From NCBI GenBank assembly GCA_021371795.1, contig JAJFVK010000019.1:1-64000 (forward strand): a DNA stretch of 64,000 nucleotides, read 5' to 3'. The notes below the pieces were generated by a model. That model was not told where the DNA came from. It saw only the letters and a list, made by a program, of their open reading frames with translations, and ran no database searches. Shown one piece after another: positions 8,264 through 17,301 of the stretch (its first letter is position 1; every line of letters starts with the position of its first letter). Made by a program: the position numbers and the translations under genes. The DNA comes from Planctomycetaceae bacterium (lineage in GTDB: Bacteria; Planctomycetota; Phycisphaerae; Sedimentisphaerales; UBA12454).

Positions 8264-9688
8264 ATGTACGACATTGCGATTATTGGCGGCGGAATCACAG
8301 GCTGCTTTATAGCTCGGCAGTTGAGCCGATATGAGTTGAAGACTGTAATATTGGAAAAGAACGACGATGTTGCCGATGAGACGACAAAAGCCAACAGCGG
8401 TATAGTTCACTCCGGCTATGACGCCAAGCCGGGCACACTCAAGGCGGAACTCAACAGACTCGGCAATCCGATGTTTGAGCAGGTTTGCAGCGATTTGGAT
8501 GTTGCGTTTCAAAGAAACGGGTCATTAACGATTGCGACAAACGATGAGGAAACGGCCTTTTTAAGGGAACTTTACGAAAGAGGTCTGGCGAATAAAATTC
8601 CGCAAATATCATTAATCTCAAGCGATGTGATTCAGAAGATTGAGCCTAATCTTAATCATAATGTACAGTGCGCTCTGCTTGCCGGAACGGCAGGCATTGT
8701 TGACCCGTTCGGGCTTGCAATCGCGCTGGCGGAAAATGCCGTTGATAACGGCGCAGAATTGAAACTCCAAACGCAGGTTACAGGCATCAGTCTGCGGAAT
8801 GGCGTTTACGAACTGCAAACTGACAACGGTGTTTATCGGGCAAAATATGTGATTAATTGTGCAGGCGTGCATGCTGATAAAGTGAACGAATTATTGTGTC
8901 CGGCTTCTTTCAGGATTGTGCCGCGAAAGGGCGAATATCTGGTTTACGACAAGAAATGCGCAAGTTTTGTAACCCGTGTTATATTTCAATGTCCGTCATC
9001 AAAAGGCAAAGGCGTATTGGTTTCGCCGACAGCACACGGCAATCTTTTGGTTGGTCCTAATTCAACAGAAATCTCGGACAAAGACGATGTTGCGACAACG
9101 CCTTGCGGAATTGAGGAAATTCTTTCTGTCGCGGCCAAAAGCGTTGAAAAGCTGCCGAACCTGCCGATAACGAATTTCGCGGGTCTGCGGGCAACGGCTG
9201 ATACAAACGATTTTATTATCGAAGAGCTCAAAACTCATAAAGGTTTTGTAAATGTCGCCGGTATTGAATCGCCGGGGCTGACGGCATCGCCTGCGATAGC
9301 GGAATATGTGATAGAAATTTTGAAATCTTCCGGATTGCAGTTGAAAGAAAACCCAAAATTTAATCCGAAGCGCAAGCCTATGATACATTTTATGGAGCTT
9401 ACAGACGCACAGAGAAATGAATTGATTAACAAAGACAGGCGTTTCGGCAGGATTATATGCAGATGTGAAAACATAACGGAAGGCGAAATCGTTGATGCGA
9501 TTCATCGCAACGCAGGCGCTCGCAGCGTTGACGGCGTAAAACGCAGAATTCGCGCGGGTATGGGACGCTGCCAGGGCGGTTTTTGTTCGCCGAGAGTGAT
9601 TGAAATTCTTGCAAGAGAACTCGGCAAAGATGAAACCGAAATTTTAAAGGACGGCAGGGGAACATATATTACAACCGGAAAGAATTAA
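8264..9688 (+). CDS. GlpA-like FAD-dependent glycerol-3-phosphate dehydrogenase with BFD iron-sulfur domain
   Basis: Probable flavin subunit oxidising glycerol-3-phosphate to dihydroxyacetone phosphate. The FAD-binding GGGITG motif lies at residues 8-13, the DAO-fold domain covers about residues 1-370, and a C-terminal Fer2_BFD-like domain has a C-R-C pair near residue 406 and CQGGFC near 445 as [2Fe-2S] ligands. I start at ATG 8264 because AAAGG (8256-8260) gives a proper spacing; the frame also opens at GTG 8252. Leader 2 lies just upstream and two partner genes follow at 2- and 3-nt gaps. This three-gene set (GlpA-like, second oxidoreductase, DUF1667) occurs in anaerobes such as clostridia and Thermotoga. 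The symbol is withheld because close relatives with other 2-hydroxy substrates exist. Confidence 0.8.
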   Translation: MYDIAIIGGGITGCFIARQLSRYELKTVILEKNDDVADETTKANSGIVHSGYDAKPGTLKAELNRLGNPMFEQVCSDLDVAFQRNGSLTIATNDEETAFLRELYERGLANKIPQISLISSDVIQKIEPNLNHNVQCALLAGTAGIVDPFGLAIALAENAVDNGAELKLQTQVTGISLRNGVYELQTDNGVYRAKYVINCAGVHADKVNELLCPASFRIVPRKGEYLVYDKKCASFVTRVIFQCPSSKGKGVLVSPTAHGNLLVGPNSTEISDKDDVATTPCGIEEILSVAAKSVEKLPNLPITNFAGLRATADTNDFIIEELKTHKGFVNVAGIESPGLTASPAIAEYVIEILKSSGLQLKENPKFNPKRKPMIHFMELTDAQRNELINKDRRFGRIICRCENITEGEIVDAIHRNAGARSVDGVKRRIRAGMGRCQGGFCSPRVIEILARELGKDETEILKDGRGTYITTGKN

Positions 9689-9690
9689 AT

Positions 9691-10977
9691 ATGATAAATG
9701 CAGTCAGTGAAAATAAATTGTCTTATGATGTCGTGGTTATCGGCGGCGGGCCGGCAGGATTGGCCGCGGCGATAGAAGCCAGAAAAAACGGCATCGAAAA
9801 AATTCTGCTGCTCGAACGCGACAGGGAACTGGGCGGTATTTTGCAGCAGTGCATTCATAACGGTTTCGGCCTGCATATTTTCAAGAAGGAATTAACCGGC
9901 CCGGAATATGCGGAAAATTTTATAAATGAGCTGAAGTGTTTAAATATAGAATATATGCTCGATACGATGGTTCTCGATGTCAGCAAAACGCGAGTCATTA
10001 CGGCGGTTAATCCTGCGAAAGGTCTGCTGAAGATTCAGGCAGGGGCGGTAATTCTCGCGATGGGATGCAGAGAACGCACACGCGGAGCGCTTTGTATCGC
10101 CGGAACAAGACCGTCCGGCGTTTTCACAGCAGGTGCCGCGCAGAGATTGGTGAACATCGAAGGCTGTATGGTAGGAAAGAAAATCGTAATTCTCGGCTCC
10201 GGCGACATAGGTTTGATTATGGCGCGAAGACTTACATTGGAAGGTGCGAAAGTTGAGGCTGTGCTTGAGGTGATGCCGTATCCAGGCGGACTGACTCGCA
10301 ATATCGTGCAGTGTTTGCAGGATTTCGATATTCCGCTGCTTCTTAGCCATACCGTAGTGAATGTTTACGGACGCAAACGCGTTGAAGGCGTTGATATTGC
10401 GCAAGTGGACAAAAGCCGCAAAGTAATACCCGGCACAACAAGGCATATCGAATGCGATACAATGCTGCTGTCGGTGGGATTGATACCTGAAAACGAACTT
10501 TCATCGAATTGCGGTATAACGCTTGATGCCGTGACGGCAGGGCCGATAGTCGATGAAAAAATGCAGACCAGTATCGATGGAGTTTTCGCGTGCGGAAATG
10601 TCGTGCACGTTCATGATTTGGTTGATTATGTTACCGACGAGAGCAGAAGAGCCGGCAAAAGCGCCGCTGAATATGTTCGATGCGATTCAACGTATACGGT
10701 AACTAAAATCAAAGCGGTTGCTGACAAGAAAGTGCGATATGTTGTTCCGCAAATAATTCGGCTGAATGGTGAAAAAGGCGATTTGGAATTTTTCCTTCGG
10801 AGTCAGGATGTCTATTATGACGCGTCAGTCGTTATCAGTATGGATGGCAAACAGATTAAAACTATAAAGAAGAAACATCTTGTGCCCGGCGAAATGCAGC
10901 ACATTAAACTCGAAAGAAAATCTTTGCTGCCGGTGCACTCTGGAAGTTCAACTATCTCGATATCAATTGAAAGTTAG
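9691..10977 (+). CDS. NAD(P)/FAD-dependent oxidoreductase, partner of the GlpA-like subunit
   Basis: A 428-residue pyridine-nucleotide-disulfide-type flavoprotein. The FAD dinucleotide fold is VVVIGGGPAGLAAAIEA (about residues 15-31), a second dinucleotide fold is IVILGSGDIGLIMARRL near 166, and the FAD-closing GVFACGNVVHVHD lies near 295. A C-terminal beta-rich domain (about 340-428) follows. It probably passes electrons from the GlpA-like subunit to NAD or to an electron carrier. It begins 2 nt after its partner and ends 3 nt before the DUF1667 gene, so the three proteins are probably made together as one complex. It resembles the electron-transfer rather than the membrane-anchor subunits of E. 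coli GlpABC. The exact electron acceptor cannot be read from sequence. Confidence 0.8.
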   Translation: MINAVSENKLSYDVVVIGGGPAGLAAAIEARKNGIEKILLLERDRELGGILQQCIHNGFGLHIFKKELTGPEYAENFINELKCLNIEYMLDTMVLDVSKTRVITAVNPAKGLLKIQAGAVILAMGCRERTRGALCIAGTRPSGVFTAGAAQRLVNIEGCMVGKKIVILGSGDIGLIMARRLTLEGAKVEAVLEVMPYPGGLTRNIVQCLQDFDIPLLLSHTVVNVYGRKRVEGVDIAQVDKSRKVIPGTTRHIECDTMLLSVGLIPENELSSNCGITLDAVTAGPIVDEKMQTSIDGVFACGNVVHVHDLVDYVTDESRRAGKSAAEYVRCDSTYTVTKIKAVADKKVRYVVPQIIRLNGEKGDLEFFLRSQDVYYDASVVISMDGKQIKTIKKKHLVPGEMQHIKLERKSLLPVHSGSSTISISIES

Positions 10978-10980
10978 ACA

Positions 10981-11337
10981 ATGAATAATAAAGAAATGAT
11001 ATGTATTGTATGTCCGATGGGGTGTCGTATGACGGTGTCTGTTAATGGCGAAGTTTGTTCTGTTGATGGTAATAAGTGCGACAGGGGCCAAAAGTACGCA
11101 ACTGATGAGACGACTAATCCGCTGCGTACGGTAACATCAACTGTCAGGATTGCCAACGCCGAAATTAGAAGGCTTCCGGTAAAAACTGTACAGGCATTTC
11201 CAAAAGGTAAAATGTTTGAGTTGATGAGTGTGTTAAAACAGGTGGAAGTCAAGACGCCGGTAAAGATGGGGGACGTAATACTGCAAAATGCACTGGGTAC
11301 CAATATAGATGTCGTGGCATCGCGCACCGTTAAGTAG
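10981..11337 (+). CDS. DUF1667 cysteine-rich protein of the GlpA-like complex
   Basis: A 118-residue protein with an N-terminal cysteine cluster (CIVCPMGC, then VCSVDGNKCDRG, residues 8-37) that looks like an iron-sulfur or zinc site. The remainder is a small beta-rich domain containing VKTVQAFPKGKMFELM. This matches DUF1667, found almost always next to the two oxidoreductases encoded here, so it is presumably a third subunit with an electron-transfer role (inference from conserved neighbourhood; no function is established). Its stop codon lies inside the hairpin at 11332-11362 that closes the operon. Confidence 0.8.
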   Translation: MNNKEMICIVCPMGCRMTVSVNGEVCSVDGNKCDRGQKYATDETTNPLRTVTSTVRIANAEIRRLPVKTVQAFPKGKMFELMSVLKQVEVKTPVKMGDVILQNALGTNIDVVASRTVK

Positions 11338-11362
11338 TAATTGTAAAAAACAATTACTACTT
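11332..11362. terminator. 12-bp hairpin between convergent operons
   Basis: AAGTAGTAATTG (11332-11343) and CAATTACTACTT (11351-11362) form a perfect 12-bp stem with a 7-nt loop, overlapping the DUF1667 stop codon. No T-run follows on either strand, so it is either a poor terminator or an mRNA 3'-end stabilising structure. The genes on the two sides converge here. Confidence 0.5.
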
Positions 11363-11397
11363 ATGGCTGAAAGTTGCTTTTTATGAAGATGATAAAT

Positions 11398-12606
11398 TTA
11401 TTTTGCAGCCAGTGCAAGTTCCGCTTGTTCCTGTGGAACCTGCGTTAAACTGTGTACCTGTAGAAATTCGTCGTATCTTCTCACAAACGCGTCAACGACT
11501 ATCGGGTCGAAATGTTTGCCGCGTTCTTCCTTTATCATAGTAAAGGCAAGTTCCGGCCTGAAAGCGACCTTGTAAACGCGAGAACTTGTGAGCGCGTCGA
11601 AAACGTCTGCAATCGCGACAATTCGCGCGGCCAAAGGTATTTCCTGTTCTCTTAAGCCTTCAGGATAACCGGCACCATTGTATTTTTCGTGATGATATTT
11701 TGCGATATCGGCTGCCATATCAAGGAAGCTTTCGCCGGCGGCAAGTATCGTACTGCCTAATGCCTGCCAGCCGATAACCGTATGCTGTTTCATTACCTCA
11801 AATTCTTCATTGGTAAGCGTTCCCGGCTTTAACAGGATATTGTCGGGTATGCCGATTTTGCCGATGTCGTGCAGCGGACTCGAACGATAAAGATTTTCAA
11901 GAAATTTATTGTCGATCCATTGCGAATACGGGCCTTTGCGTCTCAACTCTTCGGCAAGAATGTGCGAATAGCTGCGGATGCGTTCGAGATGTTCGCTGTT
12001 TTCCGGGTCTCTCGATTCGGCAAGCGAAGCCAATACGAACACTGCGGCGTCACGAGTTTCTTCAATCTGCTGCGTTCTGTCTTTCACAAGTTTGTCGAGA
12101 TCGTTCAGAAGCTCCCATTTTTCCGTCAGTGAACATGCCATCTGGCGGACTTCGATATTATCGAAAGGTTTTTTCAAAATCAAAAACCGTTCAGTTTGTC
12201 CGAGTTGTTCGGCAATTTCAGACCATGTGTAATCGGAATATGCCGAGCATATAACGACCTGCAATGAAGGCTGAACTTTCCAGAGTTTTTCGATTGTCTG
12301 CAAACCGTCCCAGCCGGACTCCATTCTCATATCGACAAAGGCAAGCGCGTAAGGTTTGCCTGTTCTTGCGGCCTCTACAATTTTTTCCAATCCTTCGTGG
12401 CCGTCAAATGCGCAATCGACAGTAAAATCAGCGGCATTTTGTATATTAGCATTGCCGGCGGAGTTTCCGAATACCGCGGTTCTGGCTTTGTCCAGCAGTG
12501 TGTGCTGCGAATTTTCAGAGAGAATCTTTCTGAAATCGTCATGTATCGATTGCTTATCGTCGACGATGAGTATTCTTTTATTTTTGTTTTCATTTTTTAT
12601 TTGCAT
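11398..12606 (-). CDS. Response regulator with HD-GYP phosphodiesterase output
   Basis: Two-component effector that probably degrades cyclic di-GMP. In its 402 residues, a receiver domain (about 10-160) has VDDKQS and the phosphoacceptor Asp92 in AFVDMRMESGWDG; an insert of about 30 residues separates its first two strands. A short helical linker leads to the HD-GYP domain (about 180-380) with HDIGKIGIPDNILLKPG and YHEKYNGAGYPEG, so metal ligands and the GYP signature are intact. Its start overlaps the end of the upstream kinase gene by 17 nt, so the kinase is its likely phosphodonor. Confidence 0.9.
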   Translation of the reverse strand: MQIKNENKNKRILIVDDKQSIHDDFRKILSENSQHTLLDKARTAVFGNSAGNANIQNAADFTVDCAFDGHEGLEKIVEAARTGKPYALAFVDMRMESGWDGLQTIEKLWKVQPSLQVVICSAYSDYTWSEIAEQLGQTERFLILKKPFDNIEVRQMACSLTEKWELLNDLDKLVKDRTQQIEETRDAAVFVLASLAESRDPENSEHLERIRSYSHILAEELRRKGPYSQWIDNKFLENLYRSSPLHDIGKIGIPDNILLKPGTLTNEEFEVMKQHTVIGWQALGSTILAAGESFLDMAADIAKYHHEKYNGAGYPEGLREQEIPLAARIVAIADVFDALTSSRVYKVAFRPELAFTMIKEERGKHFDPIVVDAFVRRYDEFLQVHSLTQVPQEQAELALAAK

Positions 12607-13900
12607 TTTGTACCTCTATGTTGGTCAATGGAAGTTCAAGTGTAAATGCGGCCCCTCTATTGTTGCCGAGGCTTTGGACGCTAATTGTTCCGTGCATATC
12701 GTCAATAGCCATTTTACAGCTGTGCAGTCCAAAGCCGTGACCAGTAGGCTTTGTTGTAAAACCGCTTGAAAAAATCTTGCTCAAATCTTCCGGCTTTATG
12801 CCGGTTCCATTGTCAGAAATTTCAATTTTTATTGTATTTTCAGCCGTTTTGGCCGTGCGTATCATTAAAAGCCTCGGTCTGTTCTGACTTTCCGCCAAAG
12901 CCTGCTGTGCGTTGTCAATAAGGCTTACAAGAATCTGCAAAACCCGCTGCTTATCGATTAGGATTTTGCCGAGATCCTGAAATTCGCGTATAACATCTAT
13001 TTTATAGTATTCCAACCCCGCGTTGTTTATTTGAATGGAGTTTTCAATAAGGTCGCACAGGCTAACCAAATCTTTCGGATTATCCTGCGTGTAAAGCCTT
13101 TGGGAATTGACGACGGCCTTGACGTGTTCAATGTTTTTTATCAGCGAAGTGAGATTGTCAAGAATTTCATCTTTCTGCTTTGCAGAGTGACTTGCCGCCT
13201 CGAAAAGATATTCCGGAATGTGTTTTCCGCCGGCGTCGTTTGTAAGGTAGTCGGCCAGATTACCGCTGTTCTGTTTGAGCATTTCAGCGAGCTTCTGAAT
13301 ATTGGCCAGTTCCGAACGGTGAACCTTTTCGTAAGCAAGTTCCGCCGATACGTTGACGCTGTTTAAAAGATTTCCAACGTTGTGCAGAACGCCGGAAGCG
13401 ACTTCGGCCATACCGGCACGATGTGCCGTTTCCATCAGTTTTTTATATGTAAGCTCTAACTGCAGATTGACCTGATCGAGTTGTTTCTGGGAATCCTGGG
13501 TTTTCTGGCGGGATTTCCGCATTTCATCTTCATAATATATGACCTTTTCGCCGACTTTGATGCGGCTCCTGATAATATTCTTGTCGAACGGCTTGCAGAG
13601 ATAGTCGTCCGCACCGCTGTCAAGCGCGTTTACGATTTCGCGATTGTCAGCTTCATTTGTCAGGAAGATTATATATGTATATTTGTCGTTATCGAGTTTG
13701 CGGGTTTTGCTGCACAGTTCCAGCCTGTCCATTTCAGACGCAACCCAATCGATGAGAACGATTTCCGGCCTTTGAGCTGTAATCATGTCCCATGCCTGAT
13801 TAATATCGTCCGCCGTAAGAACCTGGTAGTTCCAGCTCTCAAGATGGTTTTGCAGTATCATCCTTGATGATGTATCATCTTCAACTATTAGTACTTTCAT
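12590..13900 (-). CDS. Receiver-histidine kinase hybrid
   Basis: Signal-transduction kinase lacking membrane segments. The N-terminal receiver (about residues 1-120) begins MKVLIVEDD and has phosphoacceptor Asp51 in VLIDWV. A coiled-coil linker leads to a dimerisation helix with the divergent phospho-His motif LHNVGNLLNS, then a HATPase_c domain with LIDNAQQAL, ISDNGTGI and GHGFGLHSCKMA. I start at 13900, where the receiver fold starts; an open frame reaches 14020 but its extra 40 residues look like noncoding sequence. It is translationally coupled to the HD-GYP regulator and probably phosphorylates it. The input signal is not apparent; it may be relayed from another kinase through Asp51. Confidence 0.85.
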   Translation of the reverse strand: MKVLIVEDDTSSRMILQNHLESWNYQVLTADDINQAWDMITAQRPEIVLIDWVASEMDRLELCSKTRKLDNDKYTYIIFLTNEADNREIVNALDSGADDYLCKPFDKNIIRSRIKVGEKVIYYEDEMRKSRQKTQDSQKQLDQVNLQLELTYKKLMETAHRAGMAEVASGVLHNVGNLLNSVNVSAELAYEKVHRSELANIQKLAEMLKQNSGNLADYLTNDAGGKHIPEYLFEAASHSAKQKDEILDNLTSLIKNIEHVKAVVNSQRLYTQDNPKDLVSLCDLIENSIQINNAGLEYYKIDVIREFQDLGKILIDKQRVLQILVSLIDNAQQALAESQNRPRLLMIRTAKTAENTIKIEISDNGTGIKPEDLSKIFSSGFTTKPTGHGFGLHSCKMAIDDMHGTISVQSLGNNRGAAFTLELPLTNIEVQNANKK

Positions 13901-14080
13901 CAAGAGTTCTTCGGCAAAAAAGCAGGGCAGGTTCACTGGATTATCAGTGTTTTTTGTCAAAAAACGCGGTTTTGTACTCAATTCAAAGAAAAAGTACTGT
14001 TTTTCGGACAGCAAATTCAAGATTTTTCAGGAAAAGTCCGAAAATATATATGGTTTAATACTTTAATTCAGGATAATGCT

Positions 14081-14983
14081 ATGCTTCAGGACAATAATAA
14101 CCATGCTGTCGAAGACAAGATTTTCAGTCGCAAGAAGTCGCTCATGACTGTTCAGCAGTACGCCAGCAGTCAGGGAATTTCCACCGGCGTGGTAGATGAA
14201 TGCGCAAAACTGGGCGTTGTTCAGGTCAGAAAGCATAAGAATAAGATGTTCATAGTGGATTTGCCGCTTGATGCGAACAAAAACGCTCGTCGGCAGGAAG
14301 ATGATAAGCCGGTTGAGCAGATAAACACTATTGAACAGGCACAGAAGATTACCGATATGGTGAACAAAATTTTCCAGCCCAGCCGTCAAATCAGTAAGCC
14401 GGCCGCTGCCGCCAAACCTGTTTTGTCCAAGCCGGAATCTATATCGAAGCCTTCCGCTGCAATTCCAGATTTGAAGTTGTTTGCGCAGGAAGAAAAAGAA
14501 GCGCCGACGGTTAAATTCGAAAAATTTGAGCCGGCGCCGCAGTTTAAAGTTTCATCGATGCGGAAAATTTCAGACGCATTTAAAGTTGCTGCCGGCAGCA
14601 GAGTTCTGCTTGGTATTCTGTCAATCGGAATAATTGCCAGTCTTTGCGTGTATTCCTTGACGAGCTATCAAAATCAGATTCAGCAGAAAAAACTTCAAAG
14701 AGCCTACGCAAGCATTACCCAACTGATTAACGAATACGACAATGCAAACCGCAAGGTGAAACTATACGAACTTGATACCGCCAACTGGCGTGCCGAAGCG
14801 CAAAGGAGCAAAAAATCCATTGCCTCGCTCGAAGTTGAGTTGGTACAGACAAAAGAAAGACTTTCGCAGACACAGGACGATCTTGCTACAACACAGCAAA
14901 ATCACGTCGATACCCTGAAAAAACTCAATGAGCAGATTCAGGCAATCACCACAAAAATTAAGTCTTCAAAAAAAGAAAATTAG
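14081..14983 (+). CDS. Unrecognised membrane protein with winged-helix-like N-terminus and coiled coil
   Basis: I do not recognise a family for this 300-residue protein. Residues about 20-65 (SLMTVQQYASSQGIS, then VVQVRKHKNKMFIVDLP) read like a small excisionase-type helix-turn-helix. A Pro/Lys/Ala-rich linker (about 95-165) leads to one membrane helix (VLLGILSIGIIASLCVYSL, about 181-200). The C-terminal 100 residues are heptad-like and form a coiled coil, probably outside the membrane. The gene diverges from the kinase operon with about 180 nt between starts. A role linking a cytoplasmic site to the envelope is conceivable, but no function is claimed. Confidence 0.6.
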   Translation: MLQDNNNHAVEDKIFSRKKSLMTVQQYASSQGISTGVVDECAKLGVVQVRKHKNKMFIVDLPLDANKNARRQEDDKPVEQINTIEQAQKITDMVNKIFQPSRQISKPAAAAKPVLSKPESISKPSAAIPDLKLFAQEEKEAPTVKFEKFEPAPQFKVSSMRKISDAFKVAAGSRVLLGILSIGIIASLCVYSLTSYQNQIQQKKLQRAYASITQLINEYDNANRKVKLYELDTANWRAEAQRSKKSIASLEVELVQTKERLSQTQDDLATTQQNHVDTLKKLNEQIQAITTKIKSSKKEN

Positions 14984-15088
14984 GCTTTTTGCATAAAAAT
15001 CGTTAATTTCCTGCTCACACACACTTTACGCGCACAATCTCTGTAAAAATATCACATTTTTTAAGGCAAACACGGAATTTTTGTAATA

Positions 15089-15116
15089 TTGTGTTGGGCG
15101 TTACGACTAATATAAT
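15089..15116 (+). promoter_or_regulatory. Possible promoter of the ECF operon
   Basis: TTGTGT (15089-15094), a 16-nt spacer and a perfect TATAAT (15111-15116) lie 35 nt before the sigma factor start. The -35 box is poor. The noncoding gap 14984-15150 shows nothing else recognisable. Confidence 0.4.
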
Positions 15117-15150
15117 AACAAAAGACGTTTTTTGGAGTTTGCGGAATTTA

Positions 15151-15654
15151 ATGACCAACTGGCAGGTTATCCTGAACGAACACGGCAGGGCTGTATGGAA
15201 TACCGCGTACAGACTGCTCGGCAATGACGCTGATGCTGCCGATTGTTTTCAGGAAACCTTCGCCGATGCGTTGACGTTCTCCAGACAACGACAGGTGAAA
15301 AATTTCAGAGCGTTGCTTCTGCGATTGGCAGCGTGCAGAGCACTTGATGTTCTTCGGCAAAGAAATAAAAAGACAACGCCGATATCGTTCGAGCAAATTC
15401 CGGATTTTGATGTGCCTTCGTCTGATTGTCCGGCTTGCGATGCTGAAAATAAAGAACTCGGCGAAACTCTTATAAAAGCATTTGCCAAACTCGACAAAGA
15501 TGAAGCGGAAATTTTTTACCTTAGGCACATTGAAAATTTAAGTGCGTCAGAAATTGCGCAAACATTCGGTCTGAAAGAAAATCATATAGGCGTGATTATA
15601 CACAGAACAAAAAATAAATTGAAAACATTACTGCAAAATTCTTACGGTGATTAA
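15151..15654 (+). CDS. ECF-type RNA polymerase sigma factor
   Basis: A 167-residue extracytoplasmic-function sigma factor that redirects RNA polymerase to a small regulon. Region 2 (about residues 10-75) contains DADAADCFQETFADAL, and region 4 (about 108-160) contains the helix-turn-helix ENLSASEIAQTFGLKENHIGVI. The cysteine pair CPAC sits in the linker. ATG 15151 is used because CGGA lies 6 nt upstream and region 2 begins right after; the frame also opens at 15091. The next gene, 12 nt downstream, encodes a single-helix membrane protein, the usual position of an anti-sigma factor. Confidence 0.88.
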   Translation: MTNWQVILNEHGRAVWNTAYRLLGNDADAADCFQETFADALTFSRQRQVKNFRALLLRLAACRALDVLRQRNKKTTPISFEQIPDFDVPSSDCPACDAENKELGETLIKAFAKLDKDEAEIFYLRHIENLSASEIAQTFGLKENHIGVIIHRTKNKLKTLLQNSYGD

Positions 15655-15666
15655 TCGGAGATTAAT

Positions 15667-16431
15667 ATGGAAAATAATGATGACATTCTGAACAGGGCTA
15701 TTGATGCGTTTAAAAATCGTCCGACAGGCGAATTGCCGAATGATGTTGTCAAACAAACCGCTCATTGGCTCAAGGCTTCACAGAATCGCGGCAATCATTT
15801 ATGGTCAATCTTCAGGCCGTCACTTGCCGCTGCGGTAGTGTTAATAGCGGCTTCTGCGCTTATCTATTTTTTTGTCTCGAATTTCAACACAGGCTCCGTT
15901 GCATGGGCAGATGTGCAGCACTGCATTCAGCGAATAACGTTTGCGCATTGTTATAACACTCGCGGCAGAGATACCGAAGCGTGGTACATCAATGGCGTGC
16001 TTTATTTTATGGAAGAAGATACAATTTCCAAAGACGACGGCAAAACGAAATATGTTTATAATACCGCAGGTGAACTGCTGTCGTACAGTCCTTCGGATTT
16101 TGGCGAATTAATGCTTGGCGAAAATGCTTCGCCGTTTGTCCTCTTGACGCAGGGCGTTTTTGAATACGACAGTAACGAGGTGAACAGCAAAGTACCGGTT
16201 TATATAGGTGAAGATTTGCTGGTCTATAAATTCGATGCGTCGAAATCGATGGAAAGCTGGGCGAAAGGCGTTGTAATCACTGCCGGCAGACAATCAAAAC
16301 TGCCTATTTATATAAAACTTATTCCCAAAGATTCGACAAAACAGACTGATATTTTCATCTTCGATTATGAAAAACAGGAACTGCCCGAAGCGGTAAATCG
16401 AATCGCTGCCAAACCACAGGAAACAAAGTAA
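15667..16431 (+). CDS. Membrane protein partnered with the ECF sigma factor (possible anti-sigma)
   Basis: A 254-residue protein with a cytoplasmic N-terminus (about 1-45), one membrane helix (PSLAAAVVLIAASALIYFFVS, about 50-70) and an extracytoplasmic domain of about 180 residues with no domain I recognise. The N-terminal segment lacks the HXXXCXXC zinc motif of classical anti-sigma factors. Topology and position directly behind an ECF sigma gene suggest a sensor or anti-sigma role (inference). A GGAG ribosome binding site precedes ATG 15667. The exported part could instead be a LolA/MucB-like lipid-sensing fold; only structure prediction would tell. Confidence 0.6.
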   Translation: MENNDDILNRAIDAFKNRPTGELPNDVVKQTAHWLKASQNRGNHLWSIFRPSLAAAVVLIAASALIYFFVSNFNTGSVAWADVQHCIQRITFAHCYNTRGRDTEAWYINGVLYFMEEDTISKDDGKTKYVYNTAGELLSYSPSDFGELMLGENASPFVLLTQGVFEYDSNEVNSKVPVYIGEDLLVYKFDASKSMESWAKGVVITAGRQSKLPIYIKLIPKDSTKQTDIFIFDYEKQELPEAVNRIAAKPQETK

Positions 16432-16464
16432 ATTAAAAGTTCAAAAATTTTCTACGGAGATACT

Positions 16465-17244
16465 ATGCGCACTAATAATAAACTTAACGGTTTTACACTT
16501 GTTGAACTGCTTGTCGTAATTTCAATAATCGCTATGCTTTTGGGCATTCTGCTGCCGGCGTTGAGTTCTGCAAGGGGATTGGCGCAGCGTACCGTCTGCA
16601 CATCTAATATTCGCCAGTGCGTTATCGCCTGCGGACTTTACGCTCACGATTATAGCGGCTATCTCCCGCTTGGAAATCTCTGGGACAAAGATGATGAGCC
16701 GGAAGGCTGGCTGGATGTAAATTACAAAACTGCCCTTAAAATACATTTAAACTACGGCGTTGCCGAAACCAGCGCGATGTGTACATCGTGGAATTTTGAG
16801 CGTGATAAATATTTTTACGAGCCGGAGAACAATTCCGACACTAATATCAAACTCGGCGGAACAAGAATCGGCTACATATATTACGGCAGACGTTTTGATA
16901 AAGAGGGCAATACTTACAGCCCGCAACTGCCGGACGGTTCGATCTATAAGTCTCCGAAAAAATTGGAAAACTGTACGAAAAAATCCGTAACATCGCCGAC
17001 GCTGTTCACCTGTTTCCATTGGGACAGCGTAAGCACCGGCGGAAAATGGGGCGCGAAAATTCCTCACACAACTAACGGCAGGGGTGTATTTTACCCGGCC
17101 GGCACGAAAAAATTCACACCCGCTCCTCGCGGCCTTGTAACCGGATACATCGACGGCTCGGCCGAATGGGTCAAATGGAAAAACCTTAAATGGTTCGAAC
17201 AGGCCGGCAGCCTTCGCATATATTACAGCCCAAAAATAAACTGA
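16465..17244 (+). CDS. Prepilin-type N-terminal methylation protein (pseudopilin-like)
   Basis: A 259-residue type II secretion/type IV pilin-like protein. The prepilin peptidase site is [25 protein letters not shown] (Gly about 9, methylated Phe and Glu+5), followed by the long hydrophobic helix. The C-terminal domain carries several Trp/Gly-rich strands and [10 protein letters not shown] near residue 227, close to the H-X9-DG type tail motif common in planctomycete paralogues. Such proteins are present in many copies in planctomycetes and mostly have unknown roles in envelope or export systems. It follows the ECF pair by 33 nt and may be part of the same transcript. Confidence 0.85.
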   Translation: MRTNNKLNGFTLVELLVVISIIAMLLGILLPALSSARGLAQRTVCTSNIRQCVIACGLYAHDYSGYLPLGNLWDKDDEPEGWLDVNYKTALKIHLNYGVAETSAMCTSWNFERDKYFYEPENNSDTNIKLGGTRIGYIYYGRRFDKEGNTYSPQLPDGSIYKSPKKLENCTKKSVTSPTLFTCFHWDSVSTGGKWGAKIPHTTNGRGVFYPAGTKKFTPAPRGLVTGYIDGSAEWVKWKNLKWFEQAGSLRIYYSPKIN

Positions 17245-17301
17245 TATTTCCAGTTCTGTCAGGCACTTATAAAAATTTGTAAATAATTTTTAAAAATTCC
17301 G

